DNA from: Rotaria socialis
Lineage: Eukaryota > Rotifera > Eurotatoria > Philodinida > Philodinidae
Direction: 5' to 3'
Assembly (NCBI GenBank): GCA_905331475.1
Contig: CAJNYU010001475.1
Location: forward strand, 1-64,000
Length of the DNA stretch: 64,000 bases
The translations under genes and the position numbers were made by a program. The notes under the pieces were generated by a model. It did no database searches, was not told the DNA's origin, and saw only the letters and a program-made list of their open reading frames with translations. Of the stretch, positions 50,201 to 62,343 are shown piece after piece (positions within the stretch are counted from its first letter, which is position 1; each line of letters opens with the position of its first letter).

Positions 50201-50909
50201 TTGAGCATGAATTTTCTGATTCAATAACGAATGAGGTCAATATGATTTTTTTTCTTCTTCATCTGATACAAAAAAAAAATCCTTGACGCACCGGATATAC
50301 TTTTGCCGATAGCTATCATAAAGCAATACATTCATTACTTTGAAATGCACCACCCGCAGATGGTCTTCTATGTCGAGAGATCGATTACGTGAAGCATACA
50401 ATATTTTTAGTGTTTATTATTAATATTTGATGCGAAACAATATAAACAAAGTTTCGCATTCTTATTGTCTAGATGTATTACAATTTCCAATTTCACAATT
50501 TGAATAATTCCATTCATGAATAGACACAAACAATTGGACAAAGAAAGAAAGCAAAAACACAAAAAATATGAAATGAAAAATTAGTTAGTAAATGACGATA
50601 AATAAACCAAAGAGAACAAACGAAATAGAGCAGAAGTGAACAGTGTGTAAGCATTATTATTTGATATATTGAGCCAAAATCAAGTGCCACTGTTTTGATG
50701 TGTAAATTACGCTATACAAAAAAACAAAAGATTGAAAAAGAAAACTCAATTTGTGTCGACTTCATCTGAACGGTGCGAAATGGCTCGATTTTCATAACAA
50801 ACATACGAGCAAAACTCCTGAGACTTGAACAAACAGAGTATTGCGTTAAATCTAAATTTTAATATCTTTTCATATCTACAGATTTGAACAATAAATTGAA
50901 AAGGCAAAT
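47231..50909. other. Intergenic between PTPN9 and SHC
   Basis: The first ~1 kb (to 48300) has a different texture (CT/GA-rich, with (TA)n at about 48027-48041) and is the probable promoter and 5' UTR of PTPN9. The remainder is AT-rich spacer and the SHC 3' flank. The short open frames have no recognisable similarity. Confidence 0.45.
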
Positions 50910-52935
50910 TCATTTAGAACGTAGTACAGGTGTTTGTAAAAGAAGTTCACTATCAGCCGATACAATAGGTATATTGCCTGATTTATGATACGATATAAGA
51001 TGTTGAATAGAATCGAATTCATAATCTTTTGTACGAATCTATATAGAGACAAAATAGTGCGATTATAATTCTATTACTGATAACTTACTATTCCTTCTGG
51101 ATCAACGAGAAGTAAATGTTTAAATTGATCTTTATAACGACCCGATAGAATAAATTGGCCAGGAATTTTCGCACTTTCACGTACAAGAAAATCACCGCTA
51201 TTATGTAACAACAGTTCAGCCTAGAACAAATCCAAACAAAACGTTTTATTATTTTTTTTGTAATAACAATCTTCATATTTTATTTAATTAGAAAAAATAA
51301 AACGATCGTTTATTGTTGCATGTCTAGTTATTTAGATACATTTTGTTTACATGTACATACATCATCACGACTTATCTTGCCATGAAACCATCTTTCCTTG
51401 TAAACATCTGAGCTGTTTGTTGTGTTCCAATTTCCTAAATAATAAAAACAAATGCATTTAATCACAACTCAATAGATATTTTATTTTTAAAAATTTATAC
51501 AAAATATGTTCTCTTGATTTGAACTCAGTGAACGCTTTAAATTGCTTGTCTACTAAGATTCTTACTGAATAAAAACTGCGGATACATTTTTGACGAAAAA
51601 CCCATGAAATTTTACACAAAACAACTGCTTCAATAAAAATTAACTTTCATAATTGATGTTTTTAGTATACATTTTTCGTTCAATCTGATTTAATACATAT
51701 CAAATGTGAGAATAGTCTAGATGAGGTTTAGATTGAAATGATAGCAAGCGTTTATGTATGATTGTTTGATAAGATAAACGAGAGACAATTGATACTTTGA
51801 AATTGAATACATGAATGTTTTTTTTTGTTGTGTCCTTCGTTAAACGTAAATATTTTCGTGTAAGATACAAAATGTTTGTCGTAGAATGATTTTATAATTG
51901 TAAAAGTTTATCAGTGAGAAAACAGAATGTCTCATAGTTGATAGTACTATATGCATATAGGGACAGAAGAAGCATACCGTGTGTCCGCGGTTGTTCTTGC
52001 TGTTGATTATGATGAGGAGCAAAGCGTTTTATATCTTCATCGCGTGTCTATTAAAAGCATACAAAATTCTTATCTAACACTTCAATAAACACAAAAGTAT
52101 CCTTACTTGTGGCAGAAATTCATCATGTTCAAGTGATTTTATCACTCTAATACAATAAAATCATGAAAATTATATGAAAAAAAAAGAAAGTTTTTTTTCT
52201 AAAAGATACCCTGACTGTCCATTTGCTTGTTGTAATTGCATATATTCATTATAGCGTATTTCAAATGCTTGTCCAATTGTTGTTATAACATCTAAGGATT
52301 CATTTTCTTCACATGATAGTACATGGCATGATCGTCTATTCATATTATCTTTAGCTACATAAGCTATATAATCTTTCGTATCCTAAAAAAAAATGAAAAC
52401 AAAAATCAAGAAGATAGTACTTCTACAGAAGGAATTCATACATGTTCACCAGCACTTGCAAATGAAATGCCTTCCATTTTATGTGAATAGAGTATTTGTG
52501 AATCATGTGATCGCTTAAGTATAAGCGAATCAGTATTAATTGTTAATTGAACTGGTGTACGACTATATGTTAAATTGGGTTCTGTTGCAATTTGTAATTG
52601 TTCTATTGATGGTGGATCGGGCTAGAAGATAAATATGAGATCTATTCAATAGATACAATGTCTACATACTTTACGTCGTTCTTTTAATAGAACGCCAACA
52701 GCTGTACACACGAGACAAATAGAATCGCGAGCAACGCGTGTACGATTCTCAAAGTCAAGTGTTTTCATTGAACAGAGTATTTCAACCGAGCCAATATACT
52801 AAATATTAAATAATTATAAAAATAAATTAATGAGATAATAAAAAATATCCTTACATTAACATTATAACTAACACCACATCCTGATAAAAGGTCAGTATTT
52901 GAATGTAACCAACGTGCATTATCATCATTTGTCAT
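50910..52935 (-). CDS. SHC: SHC-type adaptor: PTB and SH2 domains
   Basis: Adaptor that binds phosphotyrosine on activated receptors. Nine phase-consistent exons on the minus strand: 52935-52855, 52798-52670, 52621-52442, 52382-52210, 52146-52107, 52047-51978, 51434-51361, 51220-51089 and 51038-50910 (335 aa). The N-terminal PTB domain (~14-190) shows [50 protein letters not shown] and [15 protein letters not shown]. The C-terminal SH2 domain (~238-330) shows [23 protein letters not shown] with the phosphate-binding Arg, [20 protein letters not shown] and HLISYH. The order PTB-SH2 is specific to SHC. The linker is only about 45-50 residues and lacks the tyrosines that recruit GRB2. Possible earlier in-frame starts lie at 52956 and 52971; an AG 10 nt before the chosen ATG could be a leader acceptor. 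Confidence 0.92.
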
Positions 52936-52971
52936 TGTCGTAGATCTTACAACCATCGAAAAAAAAGGCAA

Positions 52972-54998
52972 AAAAACGTATAAATTGTAGCTAACAAGTG
53001 AACTTGAGAGAGTGATTGAGACGTTAATCTACATAGTCTTCTTCTTCTTCTTCTTCTTCTTCGTTTGTCGTAGAGAAAGAGTAACCAAAAGAATGAATGG
53101 TCAACATTCTTTTCTAGTTAAGAAATAACTGGCAATAGATGTCAGACAATGTCTGAGTAGTTAGTCTTATTATTTTTTGTATAGGAGTAATTAATTTAAA
53201 GATAAATATTAGAAAAAAAGATTTATCGAAGAGAATAAAAAAAAACAAGATTATATCCACTGATGAAAAAAAAAATAATCAGACTTAATATTCTTACAAG
53301 AATAATTATGTGTGTCAGACGCTGACACTGAGAGACACGAGAAGATAACATCAATTCATCCTCATCTTGTTATTTTGAAATCATCTTATTAGTATAAACA
53401 TAAATTTTTCAGAACATCACAACATGCATCATTTAAACAATCCTCCAACTTAGTGTTGACTTGATATTTTACTACTTCTCACTTATCATTCTATTTCAAG
53501 ATTACTCAATGCGAACTTTTATTTTTGTCTCGAAGACATTTAATATTGCTAAAAAATAATAATAATAATAATAAAATAAACAGAATCTTGATATGTGACT
53601 GAACGATAAATGTGACACTTTTGTGTAGTCATTGACAGAGATCATGATACTCATTTATGGTAAAATGAGCACGGTGTTAAACCAAAGACAGTGTATTGCT
53701 TTATCAACGATAGATTATAATGACATTCTATTGACTTTATTTATGACTTGATCTTTAGTCGTCAAGGTTTTTCTTTAATTCTTTTTAATCGATTTTCATA
53801 TGGATTTATGATCTTTTCGTTTTTAATGTGTTGATAGGTTTCTTTTGAAATCATACAAAAAAGGAAAGAATATTGAATAGAAACACAATCATAATTTTTC
53901 ATTATCTTAACTACCAATTGATTTGATAATCAACTTTTATAAATGTATCCTGATAACATGATAAAATGAAAAAATATCTCCTATAATAGTCTACAGAATT
54001 TTCTACAGCGATATTTATGTACATATTAAATTGTATGTATTCGTTAAAATAAAAATTCAAGCACAATAAAAGTATCTTCATCGTCAAATTTCTTGCAGAT
54101 GAATTTTTGTTTTAATTTACTTCTTCTAACTTATTTTAATATGAACACAAATATTAGAAAAAATATATTTTTTTCATGTCAGTGAGTGACACTTTCTATC
54201 ATCCACTACTTGTATGAGTCTTGACTTTCAATTATTCGATAATGAATATTATTTTGTCTTTCTTCCTGACTCTGACGTCTTGATCTTCGACTACTCTGCA
54301 TAGCTCACACAGCAATAAATGAATGTTTATCACGGAATCAAATAAAATATACGTATAATAATTATTAATTTGCCATTCCTATGCTTAGATGCGAGTGAGA
54401 AATTTTTTCTTGAATGTGCCACTATCCAGATATATAACCAGAGAACTTGTGAACAACACTTGGCCTAGGAATGTATGACGTGAGTAGATTAATAATATGC
54501 AGAGTATTTTTTGTCGACTAATTGAAATAGAATTTTAATAGAAGCACAAAATAATGTAAGAATTCGAATACTGTAATAATTTACTGTTTTCCTTCTTCTT
54601 CTTCTTCCTCTTCTTCCTCTCCTTCCTCTTCTTCCTCTTCTTCCTCTTCTTCCTCTTCCAACAACTTATTTTTCTATATTAACACAAATGTTGAAGAATC
54701 AAAAATTCATTTCCGAAGAATCTTACAATAAGGATTTCTTGATGGTACTTGAATTTCTATCTAAGCTAACAAAAATAATTCAAAACATGCATGTTTACGG
54801 TTGTAGAAAATTCTGCGCACGATCAGAATAGAGATGATTATTCTTGTATGAATATTAATTTATAGTGATGACACGTTAAAAAGATAAAATCTTGCTGGAT
54901 GCGTGTTTTTTATTTAGAGAAAAATGCTTCTTGACATTTCAGTGACATGAGCTTTAATAATGAGAAAGAATTTATGTTTCTGCTTGAGCTATGATAAG
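52972..54998. other. Spacer upstream of SHC with microsatellites
   Basis: Contains (CTT)n at about 53037-53062, (AAT)n at about 53557-53575 and an imperfect (TTC/CTC)n at about 54594-54658. No gene recognised. Confidence 0.5.
54594..54658. repeat. Imperfect (TTCTTCCTC)n microsatellite
   Basis: Polypyrimidine run built of TTC and CTC triplets with a higher-order ttcttcctc period. Confidence 0.85.
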
Positions 54999-55165
54999 TA
55001 GGGATGGTACGTTTACGTTAATTTGAAATTAGCGTTAGCTCAAAGCGTTAGCCGTTAATATTACCGAATTAATGTTTTGGGCGAAACCGTTAACCGTAAC
55101 GCTTGACGCTTTTAGTTAATTGACGCCGTTAATTAGCTTGCATTATATTAAATGGCCCATCCCTA
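54999..55165. mobile_element. hAT-like MITE, 167 bp, perfect 8-bp target duplication
   Basis: It starts tagggatgg and ends ccatcccta, with atgataag on both sides (54991-54998 and 55166-55173). The perfect inverted end is 9 bp, shared with the element at 6844 over the word tagggatg. The interior consists largely of cgttaa/ttaacg/gcgtta words on both strands, giving a fold-back structure. There is no coding capacity. Confidence 0.9.
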
Positions 55166-55173
55166 ATGATAAG

Positions 55174-56753
55174 TTTATTGAATTTTCAGCTTGAGAGAAA
55201 ATTGGAAGGAGCGAATAGTAAATAACATTTTCTTTTATTTTGACTTGAATAATCGGTCATAATTATTAGAATCTTCTATGACATTTAGATTTAAAAGAAG
55301 CTTCTTACATGATTGAGTCAATCCTTTAAGAATTTAAGTAGCTTGATAGAATTTGTTGAGAGAAAAAGTTTTGAATTTTTATGATTTTCAACAAAATAAA
55401 ACAAGAACGCTATTCTACTTGTTCATAATGCATCTGAGTTTTAGTTTTATTTGCAAAATATAACTTTCGCTAGAAGCTCTATCAATAACGAATTCGTATT
55501 CTAATAAATTAACCTGTAGTAGAAGTTGTTATTTTTGTATGCAATTAAAATGGCTACGTCTATCCTATTATTTCTAACGTTTAAAATTTACCCAAGAATA
55601 GATTGCGTGACTTTGATCACATGCTGCAATTGTCAGTTGTATCCTATTTCAAACTATATTTATACCTAGCGGGTTGACTGCATTAATTACAATCTTCTAT
55701 AGAGTTATTAATTTAGAGAAACATTTTATCTTTGTATTGCTCAACAAAGCCGACTTTGAATTATGTATACAAAATATTACATCAATTTTTTCATGTCCAC
55801 AAAGTGTAAGGCTTAATGGATCGACTTTTTGTTTTGTATTCTTCGGTTCGAACAAGAAAAGTCAGTTTAGAAGGTCGTTTTAACATAATGAATAGTTCTA
55901 TATTGAGCACGACAAAGATCTACTAAGCTGCAACGATCATATGTCCTGTGAAACGTTCGGTGGTCGTGATAATCATTCTAAAAGAAAGCAATACAATTAT
56001 GTTTTTCAACATTCTGTAAAAGAGGCACGAACTTCTTGAACGTTAGATTGATGCAGTCGATAATCATGACGACAGAATATATCAATAGAAACGAATCTAA
56101 TTTGTGTTAATTTTTACTATGTGACATGACAGTTATATATTTTAATTCTACTAGAATGAATGTGTTCAAAGAACCCACATAATAATCTACTTAAAAGATT
56201 GAATTGATTATATATTAAAATTTGTCTATGCTTTTTACTTTTATTTTTATTTATACTGTCTTGTTTTTCAAATAAAAATTTGCACAAGATGATTATTATA
56301 AATGTTGGCAACTGCGCAGAATACTTGCAAAGATCCTATTCTTGTTTTTCATCGTTATCTGTCATCCCATTTTACGAATCGAGCTTATTTTTTCGTTTGC
56401 GTTAGATCAAATCTTTGGTTTTGAGAGTCATCTTCTCAGATTTAAATAAATGTTTCATCAAATTCTTCAATGAAAATTACTCAAAAACTAGAGAGAAGAA
56501 AAACAGCAAAACGAGTACCATATAAAACAATATACAAATATTTTATTGATTAAATTTGTCTTGTTTTAAATATTTTCTTTCTTACATACAACACGTGGCT
56601 AGATGCAATTAATGTGCATTTTGGAAACGAACAATTACAGAAAAAAATAATAAATCAATAGTTTATATGCAAGTATGTACGTATAGAACTGCCGATAAAA
56701 TTTATTCGGTATTCGGGTTGACGAGAGGTTTTGATTACAATAGAATAACTCAT
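55174..56753. other. Intergenic, no gene seen
   Basis: AT-rich spacer downstream of complexin. A 69-aa plus-strand frame at 55674-55883 has no recognised relative. Confidence 0.45.
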
Positions 56754-58080
56754 CTATTTCCATGGTAATTTAAATGGCAATTTATCGGTTATGGTATTCA
56801 ATGCATTTGTTGCCATTTTAACTGGATCAAAGCCTATGAATGAATAACAAAATGGAATATCACAACAAAGAAAAGAGAAGAATAATGAAAACTTACTATC
56901 ATCATCATCCGGCAATGGAATGGGCCCTTTTTTATCTGCTGTCAACCGTCCTTCACATGGTGGTGGTAATGAGATTGCTTCTTCTTTCTTTTTTATATTA
57001 TACTAAACAAACAAAAAATAAACTGTAAACCACTGATTACAATTTTTTTTTATCTATGACGTATTTACTAATATAGAAGAATAATGTTAAATGAAAAATC
57101 TCATAATCGTATTTACCATCAATCGTACTAATAATTGATTTAGACTAGAAAGCTGACTGAGACAATTACTATATAGAATTTGAATAAATATATTTCGAAC
57201 AAAAAAAAAACAATAATAAACGTCCGTTACGAATTCGATTATTAGACATAAATACTGAAGCAAAAAGCTGCTGTGTTTTTTTTTCTTGAAAAGTTATTTT
57301 GAATTTTGTCTTCTAATAGAAAATCATCAGAGTTTAAATAAAAAATATACTAAATCTCAATCATATCATGACATTCATAAACAAAAGACTGTCGAATTCA
57401 TTGAACAATCGTATCCCAAGAGTGTGCTTTTAATGACAGTTTTATCTGTTTTTCTTTTCTTGTCTAACCAATATCGATATCTAGTTTTTATTTAAAGTTT
57501 TGATCTTGACCCAAAACAATAGAATTCAAATTTTCCGTATTCAAAAATTTACTTTTTCTCGAATAGTTTGTCGAACTTCTTCACGTTGTCGTTCCATTTT
57601 CGCATATTTTGCATCGCGTTTTTCTTCAGCTTCACGTCGTGCCTCAGCAACCTAAAAATACAACATATTTTTCTTTTCAATATTAAAAACAGAAGCAACT
57701 GATTAATAGGTTTGAAGAACTACATATATATGTATGTATAATATTAATCCAACAATTTTTTTGCTATCCGTTGACCATCATGTTCACTCACCGCCGGCGG
57801 TTCTACCATACTCTTTCGACGAAGAATTGTTGGTGTTGTTGATGGGGATGATGGTGTAGATTTATTAAATGGTGGTACAAGTGAAAATCGTCGACCCGTA
57901 TTCGTCGAAGGCGCAGATAGAAATAACGAATTTACATTCAATTTATCCATAGTTATAACTTATTTGATAAGACAAAAAGAAAATCGAATAATTATTGGTT
58001 GATATTTCCAAAAATCAAATGAATGTTTAGAGTGTATGAAATTATTAGACAGATTGCTAATTATGATGATGATGATGATG

Positions 58081-58112
<32 letters not shown>

Positions 58113-59331
58113 AATGATGATGATAGAGTAGTGAATGATAAGAATTGTGTTTGTTAGAAAAAAAGATGTCATTCATTGAGCGTTCACTTAAAAAAAAGAC
58201 GAAGAAGAAAAGAGACTGCGGAAAAAAACATCAAGACGAAGAGAATAGGATAAGAGGAAGAGGGGGCGAGTAGCAGAAAACAAAAATTACTCTGAGATAG
58301 TATGATACTATGTTGATCTCTATTGAATCAATACATTTTGACTGGTTGTCACTTGTCGAGCTAAGAGGTTTGTTGAAGAGAAAATAGAAATGAAACAATA
58401 TACGAAATAACTATATCTATATAGTGTATAGGAACGTTCAATATGATAAGATCTAACTATCAGAATCATGGACGATTCAACCGATCGAAAGCGACTATCA
58501 AACACGTTTGGTAATAATATATATATATATAAATGTATATATTCGAATAAAGTTGGAAAAATAAAATGGGTGCGTTCAGGCAAGTTCTTTTTCTTATGTT
58601 TCTTATTCAAGATGCCAAAAGTGGTTAATTATTGAACAGATTCTTTGACAGCAATCATAATAGAATTGATGATAACAAATAGCACAAACACAAGCACACA
58701 TCAAAACATTGTATATTTATAAATATACATAAGCATGTTTATCTTACCTCGGGATCTTCTTCATCGTTGCCACCTTCTTTTTTATCGCCGTCACCACCAG
58801 TCAATTCTTCAATATTAAAGAAAAACAACATCATTAAATCCAAAGTATACGTATATTATCTTGTATTGACTGATCCTAATTTTGATATAAACCGATGGTA
58901 AATACTCAAAAAGAATTCTTTTCTTCCTTTTGTTTTTGTTTTTTCAGAGTGCAAACTTGTTAATATGAAATCGATGTGGGATGTAAACATTATTGAATGA
59001 TTAGCTTGAGGCTTTCATATAGAACTTCTAATATTAAGCATTACAAGTACTATTTGAATGAACGTCATTGATTTGCTTCTAATTAGTAGATACTCAAGAA
59101 ATATAAAAATAAAAAAACGGAAAAGTTTATTTCGTAGTTCTATTTAATGTACTCCTGTGAATTTAAGTATATAAAAAGCAGATAGCTAGTTGCATACAAT
59201 GCGATAACATAAATCAACCGCGAATGAGCGACATCATGAGAACATGAAATATTCTCTGTTTTTTTGCCATACGTACCTTTAACCTTATCTAATTGAGAAC
59301 CCATCATTTGTTTCATAATAAACGAAGCCAT
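56754..59331 (-). CDS. CPLX: Complexin
   Basis: Small cytosolic presynaptic protein that binds the SNARE complex and controls vesicle fusion. Five exons on the minus strand, 59331-59277, 58806-58748, 57651-57553, 57002-56897 and 56833-56754, give 132 aa, the normal length for the family. The start MASFIMKQMMGSQLDKVKG is the conserved N-terminus. An acidic stretch follows (GGNDEEDPE), then the accessory and central SNARE-binding helices (REAEEKRDAKYAKMERQRE, VRQTIREKYNIKKKEEA). The end PFKLPWK has no CAAX prenylation box. Phases agree at every junction. Introns are longer than usual for this window (0.1-1.1 kb). A possible alternative first exon lies in intron 2. Confidence 0.93.
57792..57950 (-). 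other. Possible alternative first exon of complexin
   Basis: A 53-codon frame opens with ATG at 57950 (MDKLNVNSLFLSAPSTNTG) and reaches a GTGAGT donor at 57791-57786 in phase 0. The next complexin exon (57651) also begins in phase 0, so splicing would replace the N-terminus by this Ser/Thr/Pro-rich, RRKS-containing sequence. Without the splice it ends as a 68-aa frame at 57744. No family similarity is known to me. Confidence 0.4.
58059..58126. repeat. (GAT)n microsatellite in complexin intron
   Basis: Run of ATG/GAT triplets with two interruptions, just upstream of the candidate alternative exon. Confidence 0.9.
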
Positions 59332-61026
59332 GATAATTTTTATATTATGTACAGATCAATAAATACGATATATTAATATATATATATAGCTAGAAAACAA
59401 AAACAGAACTAATGTCGAAATGTGTACTCAATCACAGGCGCATCAAGTCGCTGTGCCTATTTGAAGACGTAGCAAGAGATCTCTTCGTTCATTACATTAA
59501 GCTTTTCTTTTCTTCTATCGCCTATTTTCTTTTTTTTTTCTTCTCATCATTCTTCTTTCTCGCTATAACTATTAGTGCTCCTACCGCTGACAATACTATA
59601 GTGTATTCCTTTTTAACTTGTTATTTCAATGTAACTTGTCTAGAGAACTATCCTTGCTCTTCCTTGTCGTCACATTCAACGACCAACAAAATTATACTTA
59701 ACAAATAAGAGCAACGCTCATTTCTGAACATCATAACGGAAAAAGCAAATGCTCGTTCTAGACAAAATAACTATGAACAAAAGAAAGAAAGGAGTACAAG
59801 CCTATTTATTCTATTACATGATTATTTTTTTTCTGTGTCATGATATCTGTTTACTCAAAAGAAGAGGACGCATATTAAAATAGCTTGTTTAATAGTAATC
59901 GTTTTTCTGTATACATTTATAATCAATCTTTAGAATATCAATGTATGCATCGATACGAATGTCGTGAAAGCAATCTTTATAACCTATTTTACAATGCTTA
60001 GTGTTTTTCTTCTTCTTCTTCTTCTTCTTATCATTACATCTCTCGAAAAATGAATAAAAGCTAAAAGAATCAAAATTATGCTTATTTCTTAAATACTATA
60101 GATCAACAGATTCTATCTACTGAAATATGACTATTCGATTAGGATAAAAAATAATGAAAGGCAATTTTTTTCTAAACCTACAATATAATGAATAGCGTAG
60201 TATATGCCAAGAAAAACAGGACAGAAAAAAAGGGGATTGAAAAAGCATTGATTGGTGTTCGTTAAAGTACGAGTTTATCTAAACTATATATAGAGGTCCT
60301 GCGTTTGCAAAGAAATTATTTACTCAAATAACACCAAAACAAAAATAATCGTTTGAATCAATAGTCGAATCAATCTAGTTATCAGAATAAAATCAGAACC
60401 TCACATAATGGAATACTTTAATTGCCGGTAGAGCTTCTGGATTCTGCATTAAGTCAGATCACTCGCTTTCTTTTACTTCTGTTCATTTTTTAAGATACTG
60501 TTCTATGGGGGAAAAAAAGAAACGAGCATGCCAAAACACCGACAGACAGTTTCTCGGTTTTTAGATTTCTGATCGATAAGATCAGAAATAGAAAAAGAAA
60601 AAAAAATAGTGTGGACAGACATTTGATCATAGAAGAATTGCCTAGCGTACCAAACTACTCTTTTGTTTTTTCTTCTTCTCCTCAGTTATGACGAGTGCGA
60701 TGTTGCCCGCCGTCGTCGATGCTTGCCACTATAATGAATCAAAAAGATTTTCTTTTTTTTCTTGCTAGTGCTGAGATTCGATTCTGCTGTATAGCAACGT
60801 ACGGTCTCACGTTAAGTAGAATAAAAGTAATAAATAACAAGAAAATGAAGAAAAGAAAGAGGCAAAGCTTCATGATCATGACATAAACAATTGATCATTA
60901 GTGTAAAAGCAAGTAAATTATATTTATAAGTATTAACTGGTACTCAAAATAAAGTATAAAAACAATATTAAAAAAATAGATTCTTTTTTGTTTTTTGTTC
61001 GGTATAAAACGTTTTTTTGCGATCTA
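59332..61026. other. Intergenic upstream of complexin
   Basis: Probable complexin promoter side, with poly-pyrimidine runs at 59520-59560 and (CTT)n at about 60009-60029. The short open frames (59412-59708, 60695-60886) are not convincing. Confidence 0.45.
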
Positions 61027-61569
61027 TTAATCAAAGCCTTCAACAGGCCATTTGAATTTTTTGTGTAAGGATTCTTGTCCACGTGCGTATTTTCCATATT
61101 TTTCCAATGCACAATCTTTATGTACTGTTCGCCAACCAATTAAACTACTTGTGGTCATTGGTACTGGCCTTGGCGATGGACAAATTGTAACCGTTTGTTG
61201 TGGTTGTTGTTCTTCGATTTGTTTAGTTTCAGTTGTTGAAGAAAAACAAGAATCAACAAGTAAAGTTCTTGGCGATCGTTTCGGATCGTACGATAGTGCC
61301 TATTAAATATTGATTTATTCAATTAATAATTAAAAAGTTCCAAAGAAAATTTTCAATCATACTGCAGATTGAATATCTTTAAGAAAACCCCATTTTTCAT
61401 CATGAAATTTTTGTGCTGTATCAATCTTCGCTATATGATCTTTCCTGTAAAGCATCTAATTATATTAACAGAACAAAGAAATAATTAAATCATATTACCA
61501 GATAAGGTCTTTAACAACATAAGATTTCTTATCATTGTATTGATCAGTTCGGCTTGTCGATGTTGCCAT
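61027..61569 (-). CDS. CIMIP1: Ciliary microtubule inner protein 1-like (C20orf85/LLC1 family)
   Basis: Three exons on the minus strand, 61569-61499, 61444-61363 and 61299-61027, give 141 aa, the size of the vertebrate C20orf85 protein (137 aa). The family pattern is visible: an N-terminal Trp-Lys helix (DLIWKDHIAKIDTAQKFHDE) running into KWGFLKDI, a variable middle, then SLIGWRTVHKD and the C-terminal basic-aromatic segment HKKFKWPVEGFD. Vertebrate members sit inside axonemal doublet microtubules of motile cilia, so a role in rotifer cilia is likely but inferred. It is divergent from GCH1 with 774 nt between starts. Confidence 0.72.
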
Positions 61570-62343
61570 TGTATTCGTTTAATGTTGCGCACGCTAATGA
61601 TGACAATGGAATCGATGTAAAAATGCTCGAAAAGAAAAGGAGAAAAAGAAAACCTCCACAGAGTAATCGAACGGCAAAAATCGCAGTATGTCAACAGAAC
61701 AATAGGCATGGCAAGGATACTATTGGCTTTTTTTAAACGTTAAAAGTAAATGGACTAAATGAAAGCAGAAAAAATATCGATATAAAAAAGTGATGTGATT
61801 GAACAAAAGAAAAAAAGTCAGAAATAAAAAAGAATTTAGGCTATCTGATTAACTGCACGTCTTTATATATATATATATAGCTATATGTAAATCAAAGAGT
61901 TTTTCATTCTTTATGATTTTTCTTGTCGTTTGTTCCGATCAGTTAAGAAAATAAGAAAATTATTCGCTTATATTAACTATTTTATAACATGAGCGTTGGT
62001 GAACCTGGTATGTTTTATCAAGATACTTACGACTTTTTCTTTGTTTCTGTCAATCATTTCCATAAACTTATCTATAGACAAAACTTTTACGACTAGACAT
62101 ATGAGAGAATAAATTCTAATGTTTTATCAATACCATTAGAGTTCCCGTCATCTCCGTTGACAGTTTTCGATTTGCTTTGTCGTCGTTATGGCTTCCGCCT
62201 TCCTTGATCTTAGATAATGACTGAAGAAGAAAAAAAAAGGCATAACAAAAAAGAGAAATGTAAGCAACAATGATAAATCGAATCTTTGTTTCAGCATTAG
62301 TCGATAGTGACTATTAGTTCAACTATAAACCAGTAAGAACACA
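61570..62343. other. Shared upstream region of CIMIP1 and GCH1
   Basis: Divergent intergenic region of 774 nt; (TA)n near 61865-61880. A CCAG lies 13 nt before the GCH1 ATG and could be an acceptor. No gene recognised. Confidence 0.45.

Noticed and set aside
58059..58126. Minus-strand Ile-rich frame (57960-58172)
   Set aside because: Product of the (GAT)n microsatellite.
61052..61306. Plus-strand 84-aa frame
   Set aside because: Antisense shadow of the third CIMIP1 exon.
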